Assembly: GCA_028292265.1 (NCBI GenBank)
Contig: JAQGMR010000052.1
Coordinates: 1-64,000, forward strand
DNA from: Herminiimonas sp.
Lineage (GTDB): Bacteria > Pseudomonadota > Gammaproteobacteria > Burkholderiales > Burkholderiaceae_D
Direction of reading: 5' to 3'
DNA length: 64,000 nt
The notes below the pieces were generated by a model. It was not told the origin of the DNA and ran no database searches. It saw only the letters and a list, made by a program, of their open reading frames with translations. The position numbers and the translations under genes were made by a program. Shown piece after piece: positions 44,365-52,844 of the stretch (position 1 is its first letter; every line of letters begins with the position of its first letter).

Positions 44365-45291
44365 TTACAGGGCCCGCAATTTGAACTGTTCGGCTGTCCA
44401 CAGAGACGTAGCCGCAGCCAAATCGCCCGGGCGGCGCTCGCTCGATGCGATTTCACCGATAGCTTTTGGCGCATCACCGTACACCTTAATACGCGTCATC
44501 TTCGGCAGATGAAAACCTATAATTTCTTTCAAGTTGCGAAGTTCACCGTCCCGCCCTGCCCCCGGCGCAAGCTGAGCAAAGTTTTGCCCCTGCCATTTCC
44601 TTTTTACTCGTCCCCAGTGCGTGTCGGCGTGCCGATGAACCGCAATTACATGGTTCCGTACACCCGAAAATAGTGGCCGCTCCCGCTGACAAGCGAGTAT
44701 GCCCAAGACTCCCCATGGGCGCCGGCCGTTGCCTCCTTCGTCGCCATACTCAAGGTTTGCAACAGCCCGTTCAAGGGACGCTTTCACTTCATTAAGTGCA
44801 GCATCGGTAAGTTTCCAGGTCCAGGTCGAGCGGTCCTTCAATACCAGTTTTTCCCTTCCCGTTTTAGCGTCAGTTAGCTTCCTTGCGTCCTTCTTATGCG
44901 CGTAAAGCAGGACGTAATCGGTGAAAAAAATGTGACCGTCCGACGCCATTGCGTTCTTCGCCATGTGCGCATCTGGGCTCGCCGGGTCGTTCAATCCACA
45001 CTTCCCTTCGTCGGATAAAAGCCACCATGCGACGTTATTCTCCCCTACCGGAAAGACCACCAAATGTACCGCTGCACGACCGCGAATTCGGTCATAGGCG
45101 CGTCCGCGCGTCGGTCGAGTTATCCGGTACCGGGAAGCCATCTTCGCGGCAAAGGCGGCCAATCGCGATGGCTTAATGATGCCGCCGCACCACCAGTAAT
45201 GGTGACGAACAACCAGCAACTGCAGGTGCTGCATTAGGGCGGTTTTGTTGCGTGGGACTTTGAGTTGAAGGGCTGCATCGGAGGCTTTCAT
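44365..45291 (-). CDS. Hypothetical protein, 308 aa
   Basis: Start taken at ATG 45291 (MKASDAALQLKVPRNKTALM); the frame is open 67 codons further but that part is not protein-like. Features: LLVVRHHYWWCGGIIKPSRL, VHLVVFPVGENNVAWWLLSD, HIFFTDYVLLYAHKKDARKL, and a basic stretch HWGRVKRKWQGQNFAQ. Predicted cytosolic, mixed alpha/beta. I believe similar replication-region proteins of unknown function occur on plasmids and integrative elements, but cannot name the family. It ends beside a structured RNA region. Confidence 0.65.
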   Translation of the reverse strand: MKASDAALQLKVPRNKTALMQHLQLLVVRHHYWWCGGIIKPSRLAAFAAKMASRYRITRPTRGRAYDRIRGRAAVHLVVFPVGENNVAWWLLSDEGKCGLNDPASPDAHMAKNAMASDGHIFFTDYVLLYAHKKDARKLTDAKTGREKLVLKDRSTWTWKLTDAALNEVKASLERAVANLEYGDEGGNGRRPWGVLGILACQRERPLFSGVRNHVIAVHRHADTHWGRVKRKWQGQNFAQLAPGAGRDGELRNLKEIIGFHLPKMTRIKVYGDAPKAIGEIASSERRPGDLAAATSLWTAEQFKLRAL

Positions 45292-45649
45292 AGTTGATAG
45301 GGCGTCGTGCCGGAGGTTGTTGGTACGACGTATAGCGAGCGGCGTCGAAAGCCCGCATGGGCCGTGTACCGACGCGAAGTCGGTTGCAGACAATGAACCC
45401 ATTGCGTTTTTTCGCGACATGTCGCTATACATGTGCGAGGTCAACACGCGACTTTGCATCGCACTGGACCACTGGCGCGCCAACGCCAGCACTACCGAAC
45501 ATACGCATCACCATGCTCGCAGTGCTGACCGGTCGCCAACCGTTCAGCACTGCATTGTCAACTTTTCATTCGGCATAAACCAGGTTAGCCGCCTGGTGCC
45601 ACAGCGCGTAGTGCATCCCAAAAAGGTGCCTGCTACGTGTCGGAAGGGG

Positions 45650-46737
45650 CGCGGGGAGTAATACCTCCTGAGGAGGAGTAATCCCCCGCGTCTACTTCAT
45701 ACCGATGTGCATGGCCGAGCATGGCCATGCATCAAAACGACGCACATTTTGGTACACAAGTACTGTGCGTGAATCCGTGCGATTGGGACACAGACATTGA
45801 TTCTTTCAATGGGGCGCAAGCCTGTGACCACTGACCTTGTCCGTCGGTGCGAGCTCTTGATATGCGAAATGACAGTAAAGCCTGTCCGCCGGCGTGCCAC
45901 CTCTTCGGCAGGAAGAGACGCACGACGGAAAGCCCACGCGTAGTCAGACCGGGTGAGTCGAGGCGCGCAAGCGTCGTAGACCACGGGCATACACGAAACC
46001 GACTGGAATCGGTAGAGGGGTATGCACAGCAGCAAAGGATGAACCGGGTCGCGCCGGGAAGTCCTTTGCGTTGTCTGGAGCAAAAGCGTGTAAGTGCCCG
46101 CGAGGGCATTGGGAGAATAAGAACCAGCTAGGGCCTGCAGTGCCTGGAATTCTTGGAATTGAACTGGGAACATCACGATGAGTAGCCGCCCGCTTAATGG
46201 GGTCGGGGCGATGAAATCGGGGAAAGCGCCTGAAAGTGATGCAGCTCGAGAGAGACTGGTGGTCTGTTCGTAAAGCTTTGCGTATCTAACCAAAACAAAA
46301 TGGACCGCGGTGCGGGGGTTTTCTGGCTCCCCGCAAACCAAGGTCTATAAGCCGATTGCTGTCGTAGCGCCGGAATATCGGTGCCTAAGGGCGGGGGTCA
46401 TTCCCTGGACAAGACGTTTCCCTGAGTATGCAGTCGAGTGGCCGGCGAGAGCCGAGTCGTTTGAAAAGTTGATGAGCGTAGTGAAACCAGAATCCCTTGG
46501 CGGGGGTTCATGGGAATGGAGGCCTTGACGGGCATCCACCGACTTCTGTAGCAGCTTCAAACGCAAGCCCGGGTTGGCGCCCGGGTGAGCGATGCTGACA
46601 AACAGATTGGCTGGGAAGCGCTGGCGGGAGTCAGCAGCTTAACCAGCAGCGAAGGTGAGAGAATTGAGTCGTCAGCTGGCCAAGTTATGCTTGCCATCTG
46701 ATTTCTGTTTAAGGCTGCCGACTATGTCGGCAGCCTT
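45650..46737 (+). ncRNA. Candidate large structured non-coding RNA
   Basis: At least a dozen strong hairpins follow each other with no supported gene. Examples: 45650-45690 (CGCGGGG/CCCCGCG enclosing CCTCC/GGAGG); 45708-45731 (TGCATGGCC/GGCCATGCA); 45789-45826, a closed three-way unit (CACAG/CTGTG around CATTGA/TCAATG and a GC-GCAA-GC loop); 45962-45975 (GGCGC-GCAA-GCGTC); 45998-46013; 46032-46069 (GCAAAGGA/TCCTTTGC); 46094-46109 (GTGCCC-GCGA-GGGCAT); 46312-46334; 46567-46584; 46711-46737 (12-bp stem). Several loops are GNRA tetraloops, a hallmark of folded RNA. Strand inferred from those loops. No group II intron domain V or RT was found. Confidence 0.6.
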
Positions 46738-46796
46738 CCCGACAAGACGAAGAGGTGGCGAGCAGACTGCCTTCCACTGGGGCGCGTCCGCCATGA

Positions 46797-46997
46797 GCAG
46801 ACGATGCCATCAACCGGCAGAAACGTGCACTCATCGATGGCGCCGACATTCCGCATCGATGGCATGCCGAGCTTAATTTGAAGACGCTCGGCACGGTTGT
46901 GAACAAGGCGTTGCCTGTATTCGGTCCGGAGCGGACGGCCTTGAGTATGTTGAGACAGAGCGGCGAATCAGACTTGGCGGGCCAGAACAACGGGTAG
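46797..46997 (+). pseudogene. Protein fragment without start codon
   Basis: The frame reads DDAINRQKRALIDGADIPHR, WHAELNLKTLGTVVNKALPV then FGPERTALSMLRQSGESDLA before a stop. It is amphipathic and protein-like but opens directly after a TGA with no ATG, and nothing upstream continues it. Probably the remaining C-terminus of a deleted gene. Family not recognised. Confidence 0.35.
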
Positions 46998-47115
46998 CAG
47001 CACGGGCATGAGCTGATTCATAGTCGGATTTGGGCTGAACTGTATCGAATTCAAAGGTCAGAAATCGACGAAAGTCCTAGTAACTCAACAGCCGCTTTAA
47101 AGCTATGCTTGCGAT

Positions 47116-50100
47116 ATGAATATCGACCTGCGACGGACCTTTTCACAGCACACAGACGCCGCGACTGACAGCGATGACTCGGACTGGAGCCAATTCCTAG
47201 ACCAACGACAAGGCCGCAGCACATGGACGGACCTTCACGATAAGCCGCTCCTTGTTGTTCTTGGTGAGGCGGGCATTGGCAAGACCATCGAGTTTCAGAG
47301 CGAAGTTGGAAGACTGCGGGAGGCCGGTCAACTAGCCTTCTTCATCCCGCTGAACCAGCTATCTGACTCCGAGTCCTGGAGACTTGTACTCACCGGACAT
47401 GACGCAGAATTCGACGCTTGGGCTGCATCGGATGGGCCCGGCTACTTTTTCCTCGATGCAGTGGACGAAGCTCGCCTCAAATCGCATGCCGACTTCGAAA
47501 AAGCACTCGCAGTCGTTCAGCGAGCGCTCGGCTCGAACTTGGCCAGAGCGCGTATTGCCATCTCTTCACGGGTCACGGACTGGTCAACACCCGGGGTTCG
47601 GTCAGCAGTCGACGCCCGCCTCGCGAAGCCCATTGAGCGCGCCCTCGCGGCCAGAACAGCTGCTGAAGCTCCGCTACCCTTGCCTGATTCGTCCACCGTT
47701 GCTGTCCCTGCGTTAGGCGCGGCGCCCTCCGTGGAGGCATTTGTCGTCGGTCTGGACCCATTGTCGAACTCCGAGGCTCACCGATGCGCCGCTGCATTTG
47801 GCCTTCATGGTGAAGACCAATTTTGGACAGCAGTAGCGGACGGGGACTACGAGTTCATGGCGACACGTCCGCTGGACTTGCGGTGGATGGTCGTGCTTTG
47901 GAACCAGCGCAGGAGCTTGGGTACGTACCGCGAGCTCATCGAGGCGAACATCTCCAACCGGCTGTGTGAGTTCAACGAAAACTACGAGGCCGCGGGTGAG
48001 GTCGTATCAGTCGACCAGCTTCGCGCGGGGGCTATGGAACTGGCAGCAGCCGCGGAGTTTGGGGGCTGTGCGTTCTTCAGCCTGGACCCTGGCATGACCC
48101 CGACGGTTAGCGAACTGGCTCCGCATACCGTCCTTGCTGATTGGCCTCCGACATCTGTCCGGCGGCTTCTGGCCACCGCTTTGTTCGACGAAGCCAGCTT
48201 TGGGCGTGTCAAGTTCCACCACCGTTCTATTCGCGAGTTCTTGGCGGCCCAGTGGGTAGCTAAGCAACTGGCCATCGGTGTGCCGCTCCTGCGCCTGCAA
48301 CGACTCTTTGCAGGGTGCCCCTTCGGCCCGGCTGTGCTAATCCCTGCGCGCAGAGCGGCGCTTAGCTGGTTGGCGGCAATCAACGTCACGGCTCGCGAGT
48401 GGGTGGTGCGCGAGTTCCCGGAAACCCTTTTTTTCGAAGGTGACCCCCAAGCTTGGGACGGGATTTCAGCAGACAAAGCGTTTGCGAATTTCATCGAAGC
48501 GACGAAGCGCGGCCTCGAGGTGAGCTTGTTCAGGAGCGCCAGCGAGTACATGCGTGTGGGGCGCGCCCTGCGTCCCGGTAAGGTCGCCGAAGCACTGGCC
48601 GATGTCAGCATGCCGACACAAGTCAGGACCATGTGCTTCCATATTGCGCGGCATGCAAAGCTTGCCGATTGTGCACTGATTTCGTTCGCGACCTATAGGG
48701 ACCCCGCCGCGCCGTCTTGGGAGCGCTCGCTTGCGCTCGACGTTCTTGAGCACGTGGGAACGGCGGACCAGCGGCAGCAAGTTCTGGCCGACTTGAAGGC
48801 CGGTCTGGTGGGCACAAACGAGCTCATCGCCCATGCCCTGCCTGTTGCGGACTGGAAGCACCTCACCGAAGCTGAGCTGTCAGCCGTCTTCGACACGACC
48901 TACGGCGAGGCGGAGTACGGCTCAGGGCCGTTAGTTAGAGTAGTCAAGAACGAGTTTCTTCAAGCGGCTGACCTGCCGGCCACATTACTGCTACTTGGGG
49001 CGGTCATGACGTCCTTGCCGCGCCCAGTCCTCGGCGAGCGTTTTGCTCGGTTCCCGGAATCCGACCAACCGGAGAGAGCGTGGCTGCTCGAGGTCCTACC
49101 TGCCTGCTACGAGCGCGCGCTTGCATCGCTACCGTCGACGGTTGACTCCTACCCTGCGGTTTGCGTAAAAGCTGCGGAGCGAATCGAAGCTCAGCGCGAC
49201 TCAGGGTTCACTGACCGAGACGAGTTCAATCGACTAGACGAGGCTATCGCACGGCATACAGAACTACGTTGGAATGTAGCCCTAGCCATTGCTCAGTCCG
49301 AAGACATCAGTGCGTCGGTCAGCCGGCTGACATGGAGGGCCAACTGCCTTGTGAACTTTGGTGCGGCGGACCTGCCTGAGCTCTCTAGGCGAGCGAACGA
49401 CCCGGCACGACCTGCCGATGAGCGGGACATTTGGTTTGCCGTGGCTATGGCAGTTGCATTCTCCCGACAACATCGTCGGGAGCGTGCTAACGCACTCCGG
49501 GAGATTGGTCTGGGAAGCGCAGGGTCGGCGCGAGCCCTCCTCGTTGGAGCCGAATACAATCGATGGCGCAAGGGTGCAAACCAACGGCGTGAATGGACGG
49601 GTTTGGAACGCGAGAGGAAGACGGTCGCCAAGCAGACAATCGAAGACTACAAGTCGCAGCTACTTGCGAACTTGGCGCATATTCGCGACGGAACCTATGC
49701 GGGCTCACTGCAAGGTTTGCTTCAATACTCTTTTGGGCGCTTGGGGCAACGCACCTACTCGGACCTGGACTTCGACGCGATTGCGATGAGCCTAAGCCCT
49801 GAAATCGCCGCGGCGTTTGAGGATGGCCTGAAGGCGTACTGGCCCACCGTGACCCCGCCGAACCCTTCGGCCTACACCAACGGCAATATCCCTTGGATTG
49901 CGCTCATTGCACTTGCAGGGATTGGCAGGTCCCTTCGAGACGCAGGTTCAATTTCAGCGCTATCGACGACGAATGCTGCGAAAGCTGCGCAGTTTGCCGT
50001 GTGGGAGCTGAACGGTCCGCCACCTTGGTTCGAGGCGCTTGCTCGCTTGCACCGGACGGACGTGGAAGCGTCTCTGACGTCTTGGGTGGTCGCCGACGCT

Positions 50101-51372
50101 CAAGCGGCTTCACGAGGCAACGGCGTGCAAGGTGCCCTCGAAATGGCGCTGCGCTGCCCGCCGGATGTTCGCCGAGGCCTCTTGGTGCAACTGCTGCCCT
50201 TGGTCGCTTCCGGCCAAATCAGCCAACGCGAGACCCTCAAGGCGGTCATCATTGCTTTGCGAGAGGATGGCCTCCTGCCCCCGACAACGGTCGGTGCTCT
50301 GTGCCTAACCAAGCTCACGTCGTCCATTGGCTCCAACGGCCGTATTGGCGAAATGGCATGGCTTCGCATCTGGATGGACGACGACTCACCCGCTGCCTGG
50401 CGGTGGTTCCTCATACACGTAAATAGCATCGAAGTTGAAGTGGAGCCCGAGGTAAGTGCGTTTGCTGAGATAGCGGGAGACCTAAAGTGGTTGCAGGCCA
50501 CGTTGAGCCACGAGGCTGCCGATGTGCTGCTTAGCATACATGCGCTGCTAAGTGCTCATCCACCTAACGCGCCCATCCCAGAGGAGGTCGGCGACAACCA
50601 CATCTTTGGGCCGCCGTCAAAGCGCATGCGCGAACGGATTCCAAACGTGTTTCTTGGCGCCCGGGGGCAGATTGGGCACGACTCGTTAGTTGCCTTGGTG
50701 GCCACCCTTACCGACCCGACCGAGCTGAACTGGGTCAGGGGACGGGTAACCGAGCATGCTGCTCTCGATGCGGCGCAAGCTGCGAATCAGACTTCCACAA
50801 ATCTTAAGTCCCTTGGTTCGTCGTTCTTGTCGGACCCGCGCACTGAGGCACAGCTGTACGAACAGGTGATTGCCCGCCTCGAGGAAATTCGGAAGAACCT
50901 CGAAGAAGGCCCCTTCAGCGAACGTGACCTTTTCAAGCCAGGGATGCCTGAGGCATTTTTGCAGCGATGGCTAGCAGCGAAGTTTCGAGACACACAAAAC
51001 CTTCGCTTCAGCGTTCACAGGGAGGAGGAAGTTGACGACGACAACATGACCGATATTCAGCTGAGCTGCACTGCTGGCAACGTGTGCGTGGAAATCAAGC
51101 CCGTTGATGCCAGCCGAAACTACTCTGCGAATTCGCTCACCGACACGCTGGGAACCCAAATAGTAGGGCAGTACCTGCGAGGAACCAACAGCTCCAGAGG
51201 CATTTTGGTCTTGATGCAACTCGACAACAAGACCTGGAGCATTCCAGGAGGCTCTGCAGGACAGCCCTTCGCTTCCTTGATTGACTATCTCCAGAGCCAG
51301 GCCGAAGCCATACAGCGCAGCTCTGCTGGCGTGAACGAGCTTGCCGTCTTCGGAATCCGATGTGTAGTCTAA
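47116..51372 (+). CDS. STAND/NACHT-like ATPase with C-terminal nuclease-like domain
   Basis: 1418 residues, soluble. A P-loop NTPase near the N-terminus has Walker A LGEAGIGKT (50-57) and Walker B YFFLDAVDEARL (110-120), the DExxDEA form of NACHT/STAND ATPases, then arginine-rich sensor motifs and HHRSIREFLAAQWVA, typical of the domain's winged-helix end. A long helical repeat region follows (about 450-1250). The last 130 residues have DIQLSCTAGNVCVEIKPVDA and TLGTQIVGQYLRGTNSSRG: Asp, E-x-K and Gln, a PD-(D/E)XK layout. This matches bacterial NLR-like antiphage sensors (Avs, bNACHT), where target binding drives assembly and an effector. The nuclease is C-terminal here. Confidence 0.75.
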   Translation: MNIDLRRTFSQHTDAATDSDDSDWSQFLDQRQGRSTWTDLHDKPLLVVLGEAGIGKTIEFQSEVGRLREAGQLAFFIPLNQLSDSESWRLVLTGHDAEFDAWAASDGPGYFFLDAVDEARLKSHADFEKALAVVQRALGSNLARARIAISSRVTDWSTPGVRSAVDARLAKPIERALAARTAAEAPLPLPDSSTVAVPALGAAPSVEAFVVGLDPLSNSEAHRCAAAFGLHGEDQFWTAVADGDYEFMATRPLDLRWMVVLWNQRRSLGTYRELIEANISNRLCEFNENYEAAGEVVSVDQLRAGAMELAAAAEFGGCAFFSLDPGMTPTVSELAPHTVLADWPPTSVRRLLATALFDEASFGRVKFHHRSIREFLAAQWVAKQLAIGVPLLRLQRLFAGCPFGPAVLIPARRAALSWLAAINVTAREWVVREFPETLFFEGDPQAWDGISADKAFANFIEATKRGLEVSLFRSASEYMRVGRALRPGKVAEALADVSMPTQVRTMCFHIARHAKLADCALISFATYRDPAAPSWERSLALDVLEHVGTADQRQQVLADLKAGLVGTNELIAHALPVADWKHLTEAELSAVFDTTYGEAEYGSGPLVRVVKNEFLQAADLPATLLLLGAVMTSLPRPVLGERFARFPESDQPERAWLLEVLPACYERALASLPSTVDSYPAVCVKAAERIEAQRDSGFTDRDEFNRLDEAIARHTELRWNVALAIAQSEDISASVSRLTWRANCLVNFGAADLPELSRRANDPARPADERDIWFAVAMAVAFSRQHRRERANALREIGLGSAGSARALLVGAEYNRWRKGANQRREWTGLERERKTVAKQTIEDYKSQLLANLAHIRDGTYAGSLQGLLQYSFGRLGQRTYSDLDFDAIAMSLSPEIAAAFEDGLKAYWPTVTPPNPSAYTNGNIPWIALIALAGIGRSLRDAGSISALSTTNAAKAAQFAVWELNGPPPWFEALARLHRTDVEASLTSWVVADAQAASRGNGVQGALEMALRCPPDVRRGLLVQLLPLVASGQISQRETLKAVIIALREDGLLPPTTVGALCLTKLTSSIGSNGRIGEMAWLRIWMDDDSPAAWRWFLIHVNSIEVEVEPEVSAFAEIAGDLKWLQATLSHEAADVLLSIHALLSAHPPNAPIPEEVGDNHIFGPPSKRMRERIPNVFLGARGQIGHDSLVALVATLTDPTELNWVRGRVTEHAALDAAQAANQTSTNLKSLGSSFLSDPRTEAQLYEQVIARLEEIRKNLEEGPFSERDLFKPGMPEAFLQRWLAAKFRDTQNLRFSVHREEEVDDDNMTDIQLSCTAGNVCVEIKPVDASRNYSANSLTDTLGTQIVGQYLRGTNSSRGILVLMQLDNKTWSIPGGSAGQPFASLIDYLQSQAEAIQRSSAGVNELAVFGIRCVV

Positions 51373-51590
51373 AGTTGCACCTTAGACGCTGAACGCCGGG
51401 CCTGAAGAGGCGACACTTTCCAGACCCCGTCGGCTTTGGGCATTCGCCCGCGTGCCCATTCTTCCAGGCCGAATTGCGTGCAAATCAAAGAGGCGTAGGT
51501 CAAATAAAAATCGGTCAAATTGAATTCTGATATGAGGGATTTATCTATGCCGTTCCGCTGACCGAAAGCTCTCTTCTCGAGCGTTTTCAA
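51369..51590 (-). CDS. Hypothetical protein; frame open further upstream without a normal start
   Basis: From the first usable codon (TTG 51590) it encodes 73 residues, KTLEKRAFGQRNGIDKSLIS and FYLTYASLICTQFGLEEWA. The same frame is open back to 51766 and stays protein-like (RLLRWLASSLAPERQRQLPP, CYVTTADAQGRPKRGYTNKA), but it contains no ATG, GTG or TTG there. The upstream end directly follows the stop of the gene at 51767. Its end overlaps the ATPase gene by 4 bases on the other strand. Either a rare start (ATT) is used, or a frameshift joins it to the preceding gene. Confidence 0.5.
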   Translation of the reverse strand: MKTLEKRAFGQRNGIDKSLISEFNLTDFYLTYASLICTQFGLEEWARGRMPKADGVWKVSPLQARRSASKVQL

Positions 51591-51766
51591 GCATCGCTTG
51601 TAGGTGACTTCCTTGGCCTTGTTGGTGTACCCGCGCTTTGGCCTGCCTTGCGCGTCCGCAGTGGTGACGTAGCAAAGGCGCTCGGGCGGTAGCTGCCTTT
51701 GCCTCTCCGGCGCAAGTGAACTGGCGAGCCAGCGTAATAAGCGAATAAGTCGAACAGATACTTACC

Positions 51767-52084
51767 TCACGCCGACCGCGCCTGGAGTCTTGCGACCAGC
51801 GCCCTTACTGCGCGGTGCTTGGGCGACCCGGAGTGCATCCGGCCCAACACCCGGTCGCTCTCCTCCCATAGCTGCGTGTTGCGCTCAAAAGCCTCGCTTT
51901 CGACCACGCCGTCGCAGGGCCCGAAGCTGACGTCATAAACCTCGATGATGCCGTGACGGCATCGCCGTTGCCAGCGCCAAGTGATGCCGTAGTCTAGGTT
52001 GTTCTTGAAGAGCAGTGCATTGAAGAGCGAGAGGCTTTCTGAGGGCGGCTCTTGCGTGGTGCAAGTTGCTAACGCTGTACTCAT
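51767..52084 (-). CDS. Hypothetical protein, SPKHRA family member 2
   Basis: 105 residues from ATG 52084, preceded by AGGAGACA. It matches the gene at 22377-22742: LFNALLFKNNLDYGITWRW then QRRCRHGIIEV, and the C-terminal GRMHSGSPKHRAVRALV. Cytosolic; no known motif. Sits between the integrase-side small gene and the frame at 51369. Confidence 0.6.
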   Translation of the reverse strand: MSTALATCTTQEPPSESLSLFNALLFKNNLDYGITWRWQRRCRHGIIEVYDVSFGPCDGVVESEAFERNTQLWEESDRVLGRMHSGSPKHRAVRALVARLQARSA

Positions 52085-52131
52085 TTTTGTCTCCTATGTA
52101 GGACGGGCCGACCTTGCCGGCAATTTCGTTT

Positions 52132-52389
52132 TTAGCCGGCTTTGCGGTCGCTGCTCAATCCGAGCCGGTGCAGGCGGTCGGTGATATATCCGATGTAAGC
52201 CTCATCGATTGCACGTCGCGAGCACTTGAAAAACTTGTAGCCGTTCTCAACCATTGCATCGCAATAGGCCCCGATTTCAGCTTCCCATCTCTCTGTATCC
52301 ATGATTTTCGGGAGGAAGTCCGCATGGACCTCGATGTTGTCGATGAAGGCCGGCAGCAAGCGCTCACGGGGATATTTGGTGTTTTGCAT
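52132..52389 (-). CDS. Small hypothetical protein, 85 aa
   Basis: Start at ATG 52389 (MQNTKYPRERLLPAFIDNIE), with GGAG 8 bases upstream; a second in-frame ATG lies 12 bases earlier. Helical, with IMDTERWEAEIGAYCDAMVE and FFKCSRRAIDEAYIGYITDR. Same strand as the next gene, 47 bp apart, so probably one operon. No family recognised. Confidence 0.6.
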   Translation of the reverse strand: MQNTKYPRERLLPAFIDNIEVHADFLPKIMDTERWEAEIGAYCDAMVENGYKFFKCSRRAIDEAYIGYITDRLHRLGLSSDRKAG

Positions 52390-52401
52390 TTGAAGCTCCA
52401 C

Positions 52402-52801
52402 GTTTTAGAAAAATTTGGCAGCAACCATTGCTGTCAAATGTGTAGCTACCAAAATCCAGAAAACTCCAGAAAATTTGTTAAACAATGCAAATTCGTTCGA
52501 AGGACGCCAGAAAAGCTAGGGATTTGCTCATCAAATTATTTTTCGTAGCCCACTTTGAGCGCCGTCCAAGGCGGAACCGCTCAAGCAACGACGCAGGCCA
52601 AATTGAATGCGGTGCCACCGGCCTTGCTGGCGGCGGATGCGGACGGATGCATTGGCAGGCATTGACCGCGTGACGTCCGAGTGAGCAGGTCAGAAAAATG
52701 GCGCGGCCGCGACGATGAAAGTCGGCGACTGAACCGGTGATGAAGTTGACAGGTATTGAGTAAGCAGTTGGACCGAGGCGCTAGCGAACTGGGGAAGTGA
52801 T
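52402..52801. other. Intergenic region next to the integrase
   Basis: 400 bp with no supported gene. It contains a short repeat (CCAGAAAA twice near 52456-52470) and A+T-rich sequence upstream of the gene at 52389. No RNA gene recognised. Confidence 0.45.
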
Positions 52802-52829
52802 AGCCCGCCGGTGTCAAAGGCGGCGGGCT
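52802..52829 (-). terminator. Hairpin after the integrase gene
   Basis: AGCCCGCCG, 10-base loop, CGGCGGGCT, 15 bp after the integrase stop. The stem is strong but no T run follows, so a terminator is likely though not of the classic form. Confidence 0.5.
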
Positions 52830-52844
52830 GCCTGGCGCGGAGGA

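Noticed and set aside
45697-46341. A 214-codon reverse open frame
   Set aside because: It crosses the densely paired RNA-like region, has an irregular composition and no ribosome binding site; the structured-RNA reading explains the segment better.
45776-46740. Structured region as a group II intron
   Set aside because: A GTGCG start-like sequence is present, but I could not find a domain V (34-nt AGC/GAAA hairpin) or any reverse transcriptase, so I leave the class open.
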